Positions 1 to 15,200 are shown, counted from the stretch's first letter. The stretch: 64,000 bases of DNA from Fratercula arctica (GCA_947846985.1 CANTUZ010000008.1:24013352-24077351), one strand, 5' to 3'. A program made the numbers and translations. The notes: generated by a model from the sequence alone, not told the origin.

Positions 1-197
1 ATTATTATTTTTAATACATTCTATAGCTTGTTTCTGCAGCATGGGTGACATAACATGAAAAATAAAATAATGTATCACGTAATAGTGCAAATAGGGTTCA
101 ACTCACTGGAATGAGTTACCTTAGAGATTTATTTCACTCAAGGAACATATCTTAGGTTTTGTATTACGTTCAAAACACAGTTGCTTTCTGAAACATT

Positions 198-256
198 TTC
201 ATAAGTATACCTATATTCATAAGTATATACACATATACAAATATTTCATAAGTATA
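198..256. repeat. Three copies of TTCATAAGTATA
   Basis: The 12-mer TTCATAAGTATA occurs at 198-209, 216-227 and 245-256, separated by short TA-rich spacers. The copies are identical, so this is a recent local duplication or slippage product, not background. I infer no function. Confidence 0.75.
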
Positions 257-1114
257 CTTATAAGCATTTAATATTTTTATATTTGTAATATTGACATACT
301 TTTAATAATTTACATGCTAAAGGTTTCCTAAATATATTGATATATGTATGACAATATATGTACTGTATCAATTAATTATATACTTATCTTTTTGCTTTTT
401 TATAGCTCTAAAAATTTCTTCTACATTAATTTTACTTATCTAAACTATTGAGTTCATAATGTTGCATGACAATAAGAAGATAATCTTTTCTCTCAATTCT
501 GTAGTCTACATTTTCTAAATAGTAATAATTTAAAAAATCTCAAATCCATAAATTAATGAAAATTTTGATTAATTAATGCATCTTGCTGGGAACAGAAAGG
601 AAATTCTCCCTCTACAAAAAGCATTCTTCTAGGTATGAGGAAAATTAAATTATTTTAGTATGCAGCAATAACCATAAGAATCTTACTGCAAATAAGAACA
701 CAAATACTTTGCTGATTTTTAAGAATGTATAGCAAGGAAAACATTCATTCTGTATTTCAAAAACATTTACTCCAAATATAGAAATGAATTCATGAACGTT
801 TGTTGTTCATAAGTTGATAAAAGAACATTCAAAAAGTATAATATGAAATAAACAATCCAGAAAGAAAAATATTTTAGAAACACACACTAATTTTTATTTC
901 TTATTATTTGAGAAAAAGGCAGGGGTGTAGGGAGGGAGAATAGCTTTAAAGCATTTTCATGAGCCTTTCATTTAGAACACAGTAAAATATCACTGGGATT
1001 AATTCTGGGATGTCAAATTCTACAGGTATACAGGTATTAATTTTATTATCCTGATATATAAATAGCTAAACAACTCAAGAACAGTTTAAACGTATTATGA
1101 AATAATTTCTTATA

Positions 1115-1155
1115 ATATATGCATATACACATACACATGTATATGCATATATACA
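1115..1155. repeat. TA/CA-rich imperfect inverted repeat
   Basis: A left arm ending in ATATGCATATACAC (to about 1130) faces a right arm ATGTATATGCATATAT at 1137-1152. Each arm contains the self-complementary core ATATGCATAT. It could extrude as a hairpin, but alternating TA/CA tracts form such palindromes by chance in AT-rich DNA. Confidence 0.5.
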
Positions 1156-1261
1156 GGGACTTTTCAAAAGTGGAGGATTTCTCACCTTTGTCGCATTAAT
1201 ATATAAACATAGATCTTTTGTAAACACATACAATTTACCTAAATCTCAAGGGAAGAAAACT

Positions 1262-1449
1262 GTGAGGGTGGTGAGACACTGGAACAGGTTGCCCAGGGAA
1301 GCTGTGGATGCCCCATCCCTGGAGGTATTCAAGGCCAGGCTGGATGGGGCTTTGAGCAGCCTGGTCTAGTGGGAGGTGTCCCTGCCCATGGCAGGGGGGT
1401 TGGAACTAGATGATCTTTAAGGTCCCTTCCAACCCGAACCATTCTATGA
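1262..1449 (+). mobile_element. CR1 LINE, 5'-truncated 3' fragment (+)
   Basis: This is about 190 bp of the 3' end of a chicken-repeat-1 (CR1) non-LTR retrotransposon on the plus strand. It carries the recognisable end of ORF2: the text for ...HWNRLPREA.DAPSLEVF.ARLDG can be read with gaps through GGAACAGGTTGCCCAGGGAA and GGAGGTATTCAAGGCCAGGC. The 3' UTR phrase GATGATCTTTAAGGTCCCTT follows. It ends in a single ATTCTATGA octamer at 1441-1449, the CR1 3' terminal unit. The 5' edge falls in AT-rich sequence at about 1255-1262 and is not fixed by a target duplication, which is normal for CR1. It is GC-richer than its surroundings. The 3' UTR differs from that of the 25.1-kb copy, which has a TTAGTGATAGTTTTTGTCAG segment, so this is another CR1 subfamily. 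Confidence 0.93.
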
Positions 1450-4400
1450 AAAAGATAAACCCATCTTGTGAATTGAATTATCAGTTGCTGAATAGTAAAA
1501 TGCCTAGTTTCTATTTTGTTTATTTCTTTCTAAAATCATTATAGATAATAGTGAAAATGTATGTGCTATATTTGAGCATGCAGAGTTCTCAGTTTGAATA
1601 AACAAAAATTCAAAATGAGGGAAAAACGAGAAACAAGGACACACACTAACTTGGTTTTATAAACTTTCCAGGATTTAATTTTCTAAGTTAATTCTAAGTG
1701 AATTTGGCATGATATAGTACTCTAGTAATCCAGAAGAGAATTATAATCTCAGGCTACACCCCAAACGTGTTTTGTTTTGCAGATGTATACAGATGGCCCC
1801 ACTAAAGAGCCCTTTTATGAAACAATTTACTTTTTTAAAGACATGCTATTGCTCCCAGATATAATTACATTTCCGATAGACAGACATTTTGAGTGACTGG
1901 AGTTCTAGCTTTGAAAACGCATGAAGATGATGATTTCTTTGTAATATCCACATTTACCCAGTACTTATTTTTTTCGTTATAAAGAAAAATGCTGAATCAG
2001 TGTTTATTAAGTGGATGACTAGATGGTTTAAGCTGTTTTATTTATCATGAAGGGTTAATTTTTTTTCCTTGTTTTTTAGTTCTGTATCATTTTCTCTTTT
2101 TTTTTTTTGATTCAATCCTATGATGATAGGCTCAGTTTTACACTCAGTCCTGTGAGTTACATAACATTTAACTGCCTTAAGACTAATCTTTCATAACAGT
2201 TGTTTTTTCCCTACTGGAAAGTTACATTAAAATCTTTAGAGAAGTACAGAATTATTTAATGATGCTGCCCATAAAACCTTTTTTTGTTATGGGTATTGTC
2301 TATGTTTGCCATTATATTATGTTTAAACATTTATTAATATTTATTTAATAAAGAATGTACTCAGTAGGAGAAAATTTGTAAATAAAATAGCTAACATATG
2401 TAGTCATACAGGTTTTGTGGTTTGTTGTTGTTTTTTTTCCTACCAGCCTCTCAACCTGTTACTTAGACATCAAGAAAAATACACTTTGATTCAAAAATAA
2501 ATCATTAACATGCACATAATAAATTAACCCGAGGTTACTTGTTTGGATCTGAGAGCTCAGATTTTCAAAATTTATCTCATACCAAAAAATACCTTTATAA
2601 ATATGAATGGTACACAGCAACCTTATTTATGACAAAAAACAACAAACAGTATGAATGTTAAATGAATGCATAGCACTTGCTGAATCCTAAATTGTTTAAC
2701 TGTCATGTTTCATTTGAAGGCAGAAGAGCAAGGACAGATTAAAGCATCTCAAGATCTGGCCTAATAAGTATAGTAAAAACCCTGCCCTTATAAAGAGCAT
2801 TGAGAAAATAATGCTTACAGTTCCTGCCACAGTGCTTGTGGATCTAAAACCACAGTCTGATCTGTCAGTCTGTTCCCTAATTTCTTTTTTTTTTATATTC
2901 ACAGCAAAAAGTCTCTTATTTTTGTCTCCTCTTTCTTCAAATAATAAATGAGATATCTGCAAATTATCAGGGAAGAGGAACTCCTGTTTACCACTGTAAT
3001 ATTCAACATCCTGTTGCATCTTCCACTTAAATTACACCATGTTTCAAATTGACACAAATTAAATGCAATGGTGAGAAATCACAAAGCAAGAATGAATATT
3101 TGAATTAAGTGATAAAGCTGGAGAAACAGAAACATGGACAGAAAGCAGCACATTTAAATGTATGTCAAGTTTTCATCTCTGCTATACAGTATAAATAACA
3201 TGGGAGTACGTGGCACTACTTTAGACAACATACACCAAAATATTTTGACATATTCAATAAGCTGTTGGACAAGACTACAACACAAAAGAAATAGATGAGC
3301 TGTAAGGAGGAAATATGTCAGCATGGCAGGAGACCTGAACTGAGATATGTAAGAAAGGGATGATCCCTTGCTTCTCTTTTGTTTCTGTGAAGAAGCAACA
3401 GAACCAGTATATATACATATGAGATAATATAAGAAATTTAATTTCACAAACCAAATCTGTTGTCTCAAGTTTGACAGAGATAGCCTGTCCTACTATCAAC
3501 AAAAACATAACAATGCTGGAAAAAAAATAATTTTCTTCTAAAGGACAAGCCAGTGTATCTATTGGACCAGATATATGAATCCGCATAGTCACTAAAAAAA
3601 ACTGTAACTCCAACTGTCTATTTTGCTTCTAAACAGACATTTATATATTTACTGAACCTATCATCTTCCAAAAGCTTAAATACTAGCATAAGTTTTATAT
3701 CAGATCCTGTTTTCCTCTCAAAGCACTAGTTTCTATAAGTATGTATATATTTATAAAAAAGGAAATGTCAAACAGAGATGCTACACCAAAATAGTGAATG
3801 ATTTACCTGGTATCCTCAAAAGCTCAAAATGTCACTACTACTCTTTTAGTAATATGAAGTATCATACAGCAGATTTTAGCTGTATTTTGTCTTCTTTTTT
3901 TTTAAACAGATTAATGCCTTCCAGATGCCTTTAAAGACATATTATTATTTCTTTTAAATACTGCCCCCTTTGAAGTGCTGTGAAAGAACTGCAGTTTAGC
4001 TTTTCAAGAAATAACACTGTTCTTCTTAACAATTTGCAGAAAAGATGTTTACCCCAACACAAAAAGCACACAGCTACAACTCTTCTGCCTTCTGCCAGCA
4101 AGAGAGCTATATGAGTATTTTTATTCTTGTAAGAAAACAAGAGAAGCCGGACGAGAAAACTAGCAAAATAAAAGAAGAAAATAACAACCACAGTGAAATA
4201 GGAAATCTCTGCTCTATTGACCTCAGTGCAGTCCAAATTGACTTCAATGTGGTCAGAGTTTCACAGTCATCTGGTGAGGCTGAACTCTAAGTGCTTGGTG
4301 TCAGGAGTCACCACAGTCAGGGAGCTGAATTCCTTGGTACTGCAAGTTGTGTGTCACTTGGCTTCCTCCTCTGTTTGTATCTAACAAGCATCCACTCTTG

Positions 4401-6464
4401 TTTCTCTTCGACTAATTTAATCCAAGGTCATCTTTCACTAGCGTCTTTTCATCTGACATGTCTGTAACTTTCTAATCAAGGTTCACATGTCTTCCAGACC
4501 TCCTTTTCCAGCCAGCGTTGCCTGCCTTGTAAATCAATTGTATATTTTTTGTTCCAAATCAGCTTCTCTTTTTCCTGCTTTCCTTAGGTGTCTGACCTTA
4601 CTGTAACCATCCGTGTGAAATCTCCACCCTTGCACCACTACTGCTCACCTGCTAAATTAATCCTGCCATCCTGTATCTGTGTTATTTGAATTTAATAATG
4701 TGAAATGTTTTATAAGTCCCGTTTGCACTAATGTAAATGATTTTAAATTGCCTAGCTAAATCACAGCAGAGATTGGACAAATACAGCTTTGAAGATGATG
4801 TAAAAGTTGAAGGGGAGGAAAAAAAGCTTTTTGAGATGAAGCAAGCATATGATAGTCATTTCAAATTAAATACCATCTTCAGGAAATTGATTTGGGGGTA
4901 AATGTGAAAACATTGAAGTTACCAGTTTACTGCACAGTAACAATATAAAAAGGCAAACAAGGCACTAATTCATGTTAGAATAGGGAAAGAATGACTAGTT
5001 TAATGTATCAATATTATGCAAGGGACCGTTTATATACCTGAAACATCTAGGAAAATACAAACCAATGTGTTGTAGTAAGATACTAACTTAACGGGACCAG
5101 AAAACTAGAGAATTATTGAAATATCCAAGATACTTTGTAAGGAAAAGAGTTATTCTGATTGGAGTTTTATTTGGAAGGAGAGGAGTCAGTTCCAGTTAAG
5201 TTCAGGAAATACTGCAAAGTATATTTGACTGAATTTTAAAAGCATTTTCTGCTTTTCATATGAGTTTCCGATCAGCAGTATTTTATGAGTACCTTCTCAA
5301 ACGGTGTGAATTGCTCAACTGGTGAAATAATTCTAATTTTGGAAACACACACTTTATCCATAAGTAAAACAAATAAAGTCATTATGACTAATTCCATGCC
5401 CCAAAATATGTATGCATATGCATACGGAAGTACAGGAAAACAAATCAAATATTTACAATTTTCCATGCACGCTGATACTTGCACCAGCCTGAGTAAGGTA
5501 AGAGGCATCAATCTAAAGCAAATATACCAACACTTCCTGAGACAACAAGTATGTGGAAAATGTAACACAATCTACATATCACACTTGTTCCTAGATTCTC
5601 AGCATAAGAGAGTAGAGTTTGTGCACAATACTGTATTTAATCAAGACAGAGGTAACAGCTCTTATCCACACACAAACAACTAGATGCTGTGATCTCCTCT
5701 ACCCTACCTCCTCAGTATGTTGGAGTTAAGATGTGGGAAAAAGAAATACTAAATCGGTATGGCATTCATAAAAATGAATGTGCATTCTTATTAAAAGACT
5801 GCTTCACATACAATAAATATACAACTTCAATGTCTTTAGACAAAATATTCAGCATTCTTCATAACAATTTTGCAGCCTTCCCATCTATGTTTTTAGCTCA
5901 ATACTTTTACCACAGTAATGACACATTTGGGTGTGCATTGATAGCAGTTTGATAACAATTAAGCATGGGTGGCAGCCCGTCAAAGGGTAAAGGAGGTCTA
6001 TGAGATACATGCAGTATTGTACCCAGTGACTATAGGCAGATGGTTATAAAAAAATGTACTGAATATGCAAAGATAATGATTGTTATAGCTTGAGTACATT
6101 TTCAGTACGTCAATAAACCGGATCAATTAGAAACATATAGTAACAGAAATAGTAAATACAAAAATACATAATGTAACACAAGAGAACTGATTACATATTT
6201 AGAGAGGGGAACCATTGGCAAATTCCTTTGACCTCAAGCTGCCCTACAGCTGCATACACCATGTGCTTTTTGTTCCTGAGAACACATGTTGCTTGTCATT
6301 TTCGCTGATTAATGGAAATTATAGTGACAAATCCCGAATCCAATCCTTACCTAAAGGTGACATATAATCAATATATTTGCATTCCCTCACAAGCATGGAT
6401 GAGGAGTATGATACTCTGAATTTATGCAAGAATAAATAATCTTAGTTATAATTTAATTATATTG

Positions 6465-6486
6465 GATGGATATAAATATATCCATC
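6465..6486. repeat. Perfect 9-bp stem, 4-nt loop inverted repeat
   Basis: GATGGATAT at 6465-6473 is followed by the loop AAAT and then ATATCCATC at 6478-6486, an exact reverse complement. No U-tract or other RNA-gene signal adjoins it. It may be chance structure in AT-rich DNA. Confidence 0.6.
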
Positions 6487-9400
6487 ACTCCTACTTATTT
6501 TCCGTACCAACTGCCTGCCAGCATTTTTTCAAGCTGGAACCAGGATACTGGACATGGTGCACTGCCTCAATTGCAGGAACAGTGTGAACAGGTCTCAGAT
6601 TATAAATTATTGCCATAGTTCCATATGGCAGATAATCTTCCTGCAAGGCCAAACAATGAACCACTAGATTTCACATTAGTCTTTTATGATTCAACAGAAT
6701 TAGCGAATTTGAAACAAGCAGTGCCTAGAAGACATGAAGCAGAGCAAACTCAGCAGAAGTGAGCTGTAATATAGCTCTGTTACGCAATTCTGAGTTCATC
6801 TTTGCCTCAAAATTGCCACTAAAGCTGAAATAACCAACAACAGCGACCTTTCTAGCACTGCTGCAAACAGCAACCTGAATCATAAAACTTGCACAAAAAA
6901 ATCCACTAACCCCCTCAATATGACTAATAGAGCCAATGCATATTCTGCTTATAATAAAGGACAAAATTTGAACTTGCGTTACTACTGAAGATTAGACCTT
7001 TACACTCCAAAAACCCTTGAAATAAACATTCTTCAAAGTATCAGCAGAGAAGACAAGAGTTACGATTTCAAAGTTGGATGAGCATTATCTGTAGCTCACC
7101 ATTAGCACTGCTAGGAAGATTCCTATAAGCCTGAGAAGCATTCACTGTGCCATTATTCAGCCCTGGCACATACATCTCCCAGTAAGCCATACAGAAGAGA
7201 CAATGGAGCATGACAATCTGTAAGCCTGAAATGGATTGTGAGGCTTGCTGATTATATGCCCTGCACTTTTTAAAAAAATATGTATTCCCACTTTTTAAAA
7301 AGACTTCCCACCTAATAATAACTGTCATTGAGACAGAAAACAAAACTTTAAAAAAATTTACTTCTATCCAACTTTTAATGCACCAAGTTGCATTAAAAAG
7401 ACAAGAAGATACACATGAAAACCAAGTGGAAATAGACACATCTGATTACACCAGGAACTCCTTACCTCACTCAATTGTAATCACCATAATTAAGTACCAC
7501 TATAGCGATTCAGGACTGAAACCCGTACTTTCAAGTCATTCTTCATCCTGAATTCACAACAAAATTTTCTATCCCTCAAGATTGTAGGATGTGAGACAGA
7601 AAAATTGAGCACAGAACACCTCTCACAGATATTACCTTGATAGTAACAAATGTTTCCTCTCTGTGTGTCCCAGCAGCACTTGCAGTTGCTGACACTACCA
7701 CTTGGCCATTTTTATTTCCATACTCAAGGGTGTAGGGGTATCCAGTTTAACTTTGGAAAGTGGAATTCACTGGTCCATTTCTCAACCGTAAACTAAAAGA
7801 CCAGGCTTTTCTGCCCTTTCATCTGCCTCTATTTCATTGGGAAACATTCAGAATGCTTCAAAATTATACTTCACTAAAAAGATGTCTAAACAGATGCGTC
7901 CCACTACAACAGTGAGGAAGAACATTCAGTTCGTTGTTTTCTGTCACTTGGATGACACTTCTCAGTAAAGGTCACTGGAAGAAGCTAAATAATTGGACAA
8001 AACTTGTAAATTTAAAGTGCAAAGAGAAGTAACATACTTAAATTAGCTTTTCCACTATACGAACTTTTCCGCCATCACTGACTATAACAGAACTAGATCA
8101 TCATAAGGTGCAGATTTAATCTATTTCTAAAAACACATTTCACTTTCTAGCAGAAAACCATTTTTAGTTGGTCATCATAAGAAGGGCATCATCAACACAT
8201 CTATCCCCAGCATGCTGTAAAGGGCCTGTAATTTTTTGTTTTCAATTTAAAATGTTCTTAACCCATCAATCTGAAACAGCATCCTGAAACTACTACTGGC
8301 ACAGATGTGCAACAGGAATTTGAATAATAAATTTCAGAAGGAACTCATTCAAGTCACTCCAACTCTGAAGTCAAATGTTGCCCAACAGTTCTGGTGGCTG
8401 TCAGCGCCCCTCTGTGACTGTGTGAGCATTGTTCATTGATTAAGGTAGAAGGCTAGTTTTAAGCATTTTAATAGAAGTCTTTCCTTAATACTAGTGATTA
8501 ACTTCACTTGGGAAAAGATGATGTCTGAAACTGCATCTATTAAAGTGTGTGTCAGTAACCAGCTGGGATGATTGAGAGACAACTGAACACACATGCAGAT
8601 CCTCCAAAACCATGACATATGGTGTATCATCCATTTGGGAATCTTACACTTTTATTCAGTCTCCTTTTAACATTTAAAATATTCACAAGCTTGAATAAAT
8701 AATCTGTTGTCTAAAACATAGAACAAGCACTGGATAGTTAATAATTTAGTGTGAGAAATGTGGGTCATTGCTATGACTGAAGCAACCATATATTCTTCTT
8801 TATTCTTAACTCTTTTTTGAGAACTGAATTCTATTGAAAAATATCTAATGAAATAATTCAATATATTTTCTTTACGCAGTATGTACATTTACAGGCTCCA
8901 CTTCCAAAGAGTGCATTAAATATAGCTACATTTCTCAAATAATTAATCTTCATTTTTATGAGTCAGAAAGAGGTAGCTCAGTTGAAGTCTAAATGGTGAT
9001 TACTTTCCCAAGACTGCTGCTCCTTTTAAATTATTTATACAGATTGCAGAAATTTCTATTAAACAGTTTGATGTTTCTACGTAAATATTCTAAACATGAA
9101 ATGGTAATATTGATCTTTACCTGGCACACTTCCATGACCAGATATAACAAAGAATAACTATTACAAAAGAAATGCTATACCTGTCATCTAATTCTAGGTC
9201 ATAAATAGCATGGTGTGAAACTCTGCTAAACTGCCAATGACACTGAATAAGTTCAAGGTAATAAAGTTGTTCTTACTGGGTAGAAAACTACATTTTTCAA
9301 AAGAGAAAAGACTGGGAAACTGAAGATCTTGCATCACATGGGATATTAGGGGAAAAAAACACAAACAAGGTGTTTTTTTCTCAGGCCCTTATATAGGCTT

Positions 9401-12196
9401 CTCAAATTCAGGATGCTGTTTGATTCAGAAATTATGTAGAGTATTATTTTTTAGAAGACAACAAGGGAAAGAGCTCCTTTTGCTTCCTTTCTGAATACGA
9501 CCAGAAAAGGCAACTGATAGCTTTAGCTTTCTTTTGAGCTGGCACTTTCCACATACACAGTGATTCTGCTTTGAATGTGAATAGATACTACACTTTCTTC
9601 TCTCTCAGCAAGTAACTAGTCAACTGCTTTTTTGGATGTCACTGAAACATCCCTTAATGAAGTTAATTTAAAACTTGCATAACTGACATGAGTTATTAAC
9701 ATGACTGTACTTGTAGAAACTGCATATGCTAATGAATTATTAGATACCTGAAGATGTGATGGACCATGCCCTCATGCCAAAAGAAGATACAAAGTGTGTC
9801 AGTGCTTCTTTGTTTATGTACCTTTTGAGAGGTCTGCACAAATACAAGGGTTTGAACAAATAGTCTGGTGTTAAGAGTGTAGAATTTCAAGGAAGATTGC
9901 ATGATCACTTCCAAAATAAACTTGCAGCTTATTGCCTAGATTTCTTTAGAACCATTTGGATTTGCTTGCTTATTCATCTCGGCGACTGGGTCACAAATCT
10001 CCCCAGACAGAAGAAGAGGTGAAAACTATTCTCAGAAGAAATGAACGGCAAAGCCAATAAGGATTTCTAAAACTGAAATCCATCTTAAAAACTCACTTTT
10101 TTACAAGAACCATGCTGCCTTACCCATACTTCTATTTAGATATGGGCTTAATAAATTTCTGCCTGCTGACCTTTTGGCTGCAATGTCAGACTTTTTAAAA
10201 GGGCTGAATATTTTGCTTAAACACTATTACCAGAATCCTGTGAATTAAAATTTTACCTTCATGGATTTTGAGATTAAAAGTCCCTTCTTTTTCCACTGCA
10301 TACTATCCTGAATTATCTTTTGCTATCTATCCCAAAATCCTCATGCTACACCATCTCCATGATGGGTTGCAAATAGATGAGTCCATGATGAATCTCCTAA
10401 TGAGTCATTGCTCCCTCATTTTCGCTGAAAAGCAGTTATCATTATGCTATAAAACTTTGTCCTTGCAAAACAGAATTGATTATTCTTCAGTCTGAGAATT
10501 TCAGGGATACATTTTAAGTGGGATTTTTTTTTCCCCCCTCTCCTCTCTTGCTCAGTAACCTTTAAAAAGTAGCAAAGCCTTTAGTTTTAGAGTGTTTTCT
10601 TATTAAAAGTGGAATGTTAGAAGAGTTACAAAGCACATCAAGGTGTTCCTAGAAATCAAGAAAAAGTGCATCTTTAACAAGGAGGACAGCAAGTACACAT
10701 TTCGAACTGAAGAGCCCGAAGTTCATCCTATATTCAGATTGATAGCTTCTTATCACATTGCAATTATTTGGACTATATAAAAATCCATCTGAACTAATCC
10801 TAGTCCTTCCACCGCTGTTCCCTTTCATTTCTTTCCCTGTATTTATTTTTTTTCTGGGTTTCACCCAGAAGTACTGAAAGGTAAAATCGAAAAAATATAT
10901 TTTTAAAAACCCCAAACAAATCCTATGGAACAGGAAGTACTGGAGATTATGTGAATCCTAATTTCATAAAATTCTCAGCCTAGCTTCCAGAGCAGAAAGT
11001 GTTCTCTTTCCCTCAAGCCTGCCTCCTACACAAAACTCTTCTCTTCGTTAGTCAGTGCACCATATTAGGGTCAGCTTTCTGTTTTCACATAGTAGACTTA
11101 ATATCGTCTTCTAGACAAATATTGCTGATCACTTAAATCCTGGAGGTATTTCTAGGTATGTGAGATTGGTAGGTAAAATTCAAAGCCTTCTTGGAACGGT
11201 ATTCTTACACATTGAGTTAAAACATACCATTTCATGCTTGGAGCTAGGCATATTTCTCGCTGTTCAAAACTGTTTTTAATCCCTTGACAATGAGTTAGCT
11301 GGAAAGATAGCCAGAATCAGTAAAACAGCCCATATTGCAACCAAATGCACCATAAGTGAAACTCAGCAGTGGAGCTTCCCACGGTACCTTCACTCATTTA
11401 CCCATCATTAGGCTCATGGAATCTTGTTAGACTATGCTTTTTATACATTTATTTATAACTTAAATAAATCATATGACAAGCAATATCCCTTCCTACACCA
11501 GAGTGCAGTCTCCGATTACTGATATTCTCTCAAACTTTTGACTACCAGTAGTAGGAGAAAGGTAAGTTTGGTCCAGGCTTTCATTATTAAAAAACAAAAC
11601 AAAACAAAACATGGATTTGGTCTCTGCCTATAAGACAACTGGAGCAAGATCAGCACATCAATAGAAAGAGATACAGACTGTGTTATTTTATTTAGTATAC
11701 ATATAGTAAGAACAGGTGATTTTCACATTATAACCTTCATGGACCCTTGAAGTATTTGTGGTACATTACTGATTGCATCCAAAAATACTAGCACACAGTA
11801 GCTATTAGCGCAAGGTTGGGAATAATGGGGTAGGTGGCATGGAGGTGTCAGAGGAGGATGAAAGAATTGTGGCAAAGTGACCTGCTGCAACATTTTCTTT
11901 TGTGGAATTTTCCCCTTATAAGTCAGAGACGAGACAAAGCATAAAAGAACACACACAGATATAACACTAGTGCAAGTCTGATATCCTACAGGCCTATAAG
12001 GAGATAATAGGACAGCAAACCCCTGCAGATTTTGGAAATTTTACAGATGATACAGTCTGAAAGGTTTTGTATGTGTGCGCACACATATTTAGAACTAGCT
12101 TCAGTCACATACAGCTTCCTTTAACACTATGTAAATTCGTATCACTGAAACAAGGTAACTACCTTTACATACCATTAGTCCAAAAATAAAGATTTC

Positions 12197-12231
12197 TTTA
12201 ATAATAATTAAATAATTTAATAATAATTAAA
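12197..12231. repeat. AT-rich direct repeat, 16-mer twice
   Basis: TTTAATAATAATTAAA occurs exactly at 12197-12212 and 12216-12231, a period of 19 bp. It is a low-complexity TAA/TTA tract typical of replication slippage. Confidence 0.7.
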
Positions 12232-15200
12232 ATAGCTTATTTTAACATACATTACAGAATATAGTCCCAAACTCTTCTACTAGAAAATATTACTCAAGGT
12301 CCTATGTATAAATCTTTTGTATGAAAGATGGTGTAATTTAATGAAGAATGCACAGAAGGTTAAAATACCCCCTTTCTGCCATTTGGTCTAAAGAGGAGCG
12401 CATCAAGATTCCTCTATACTGTAAAGTGCAAGTTGTGTCTTGGAACAGATCCTACAGAAAATAAATCACAGTAGTTTTCTTAAACTCTCCATCACTTGAA
12501 AACCAAAATCACCTTTATATTCTCTGCAAAGCTTAAATATTCTATTTGCCTGAAAGCAATCTGTACTCTCATGACTTTTTTATACACAGTAATTTTATTA
12601 AGGGGATTTTATTTTCAAAGGAAATTGAACAAAGCAATTTAAAGGCTCTCAGAGGAATAATGAGCAGTAGTGAATTTTGGTGGATGAAGGAGTTATTTCC
12701 TATTTATTTTCTATTACATGTTCAAATCAGAAATATGTCTATAAATAATCAAGCAGGAAAGAACTGCACTATCTTCAGGATAAAATGATAAAAATAACTG
12801 GCACACGGAACAACAGATCTGCCAATAAGTATTTTGATAAGGCAATCAGAGTGCATGATTAAAGAAAAACTGTATTTAAGAAATGGAGGAAGACACTGGA
12901 ATGGTTGAAACAAAAATAATAACTATGTAGGAGATGTTTAAAGGTGCGATAAATAAATACACGTTTTCTGGAAAAAAAAAACCCAAACATGAGAAATAGA
13001 TTACCTCAAAGATGCCTACCACAGAGAATACATTTGAGGTAAAAAGCAAAAACTGAAAAAACAGAATTGTTCCTTAGCAGTGGCGTCTGCAATTGGAAAT
13101 TAAGCAGAAGTGACTTACAACTGGAATGATACCCACGCTTCCCTTGGAGAATTTGAGAAATGCAAGGACTGGGGTGCAAAAAACCAAGTTAATGGAACAA
13201 TGTACTTGTTTGTGAATGTAATGAAGAAATACATCAAAGGAGAATTGTGGAAATCACAAAAAACATCACTACCAATATTCAAAAAAGAATCACACATCTC
13301 TCCTTTGTATTAATGTGGGAGGAAAGAAAACCAAACAATGCAATTTCAGAGAAATGAAACAAACCTAAGCTAAAAGAAAAATCTGCATTTGGCACACAAG
13401 AGAAAGAATCAAACAAGAATATATATTCTAGATTTTCAAGGGAAAAAATAAGATATAGAGAAAAAGAAACATTAGTGACAGGCAAAGAAGCTAAAGAGAC
13501 TAAAAAAAATATTTTTTTTTTCAGGTGTTAAGACAAAAACAGAATTAGAAAACTAACAAATTGTGGGTAAGGGCCAGACTCACTGACTTCGGAGATAGTG
13601 CACATGGACCAGAAAAGATGGCACTGGCAGATTAATGCCCTCAGAAAAATACATAAAAATGTGCTAATGAGGAGTCAAAGATCGGTAAAATTGATCTGTT
13701 TTATGGAATCCGTTTTTAGATATAAGTAGGCAGAAAAATGATTTAATGCATTAGGAATGGAGGAGTTATTATCTAAACCAACAATGATAACAACAACAGC
13801 AAAACCTCCAGTACTGCATGGGTTTGTTATAGCAGCTGCTAAGGGAATACTTCGAAGTGTTGAACACACAGGACTTAAATGACATAGGAAAAAAACCAAA
13901 TTTAAGTAAAGTAGTAATTCCACCATCTACTCTATACAAAGTCTAAGAAAATTTTGAGACGCTTCCAAGAATAAAGAATAGCAAATGAATTACTAACTAA
14001 AACCAGCAGGTGATGATCTCATCATTCTCTGAATCTCATTTGATCTTCCTTAAAAAGTGGCCAAATACGTAGAGAATCAAACATCTGGAGTGAAATGAAA
14101 GAGGCCACAACAATTTGTTCATGTTTCTGCTACAAGCTCTTCCATATATATTTCACTTCTCCTTTTTAATAGAATTATAAAAAATGAATAGAATGGAAAA
14201 ATATTCTCTGTGATGTATTCAGGTAACTTTCAAAGAATTTAAAAGTGGTCACAGGATAATCTTATTTCTGAAGCAAATAACTAGGTGGTTCCACAAAATC
14301 AGATATTTAGTACTACTTCAATCTTAGAATTTCAGAAGATAGCACAAACAAGAAGTCAGTGAAAATCATCAAAAATATATATTAAAAGTGTTTCAAACAA
14401 GAGTGAAAAGATAAAAATACCAAGGAAACTATGAGAAAGAAATAATGGATAATTAAACCTTTGGACCCTGATCCAAATCTAACAGGAATCAACAGGAGTA
14501 TTTCTGCTGGTGTCAGTGGATTTCATATGCATCCCAAAATGTGACTTCCTAACCTACAGGCAAAGGAAAAAATAGTAAGAAAGAAATATCTAATGGAAGA
14601 AAAGAGCATGGAAGAAGGGAATAATGCTGATATGTTTAACAGTAATAAGCAGGTAGAGTTAATCTGCTTGACAAGAACTATAGATGGTAACAAATTTTCA
14701 TAGATGCAATTTGAGATTTATATACAGAAACAAAATTTGTGACAATTGTGTTTCTCGTATAAGTACCTCCATTTTTTAAATTTGTAGTTTATTAATTTTT
14801 TAAAGAAATGAGAACTTCTTTCATCGTTAGTTGAAAGTAATATTGAATTTTTACGTGGACAGTGAAAGAAATATTTAGATGAGAAAATACAATTATAAAC
14901 CTGTGCGATTTATGAGAAACCCACTGAAATCTTATAAAGTTCCTCTCTGACTTGAACATGTTTTCAATGAGTTCTAAATTAGATTGTAGGAAATTTGCTC
15001 CCGAGTAGACTACAGCACCATTTCAAGTTTCAGTAGATATGAGTATTCAACTGGCTTTCTGAAACGGTCCATCAGGGTGGAAGGAACTGCGAAGGTTGTA
15101 TGCGGTTCCAGGGTTTCTGCTTAAGGAAGGGGAAACAACTGAAGTAAATTTTTGCGTTTTTGTTTCCCGGTATAACAGCATAGTATCTCTTTATTTCTAC

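Larger units (their letters stand above)
1..1261. other. AT-rich non-coding DNA, no gene seen
   Basis: This stretch is strongly AT-rich, with many short A/T runs and stop codons in all frames. I see no convincing reading frame, splice-site pair or transposon. Its only visible structure is the TTCATAAGTATA repeat cluster near position 200 and the TA/CA-rich inverted repeat near 1115-1152. It reads as intergenic or intronic DNA. Confidence 0.7.

Noticed and set aside
4045..4290. 81-codon plus-strand frame with lysine/glutamate-rich stretch
   Set aside because: Unrecognised, overlapped by a longer antisense frame, and the charged stretch follows from A-rich DNA.
5285..5683. 132-codon plus-strand open frame
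   Set aside because: No recognisable domain, an opposite-strand frame overlaps it, composition is AT-driven, and there are no splice or promoter signals. A chance frame of this size is expected in 64 kb.
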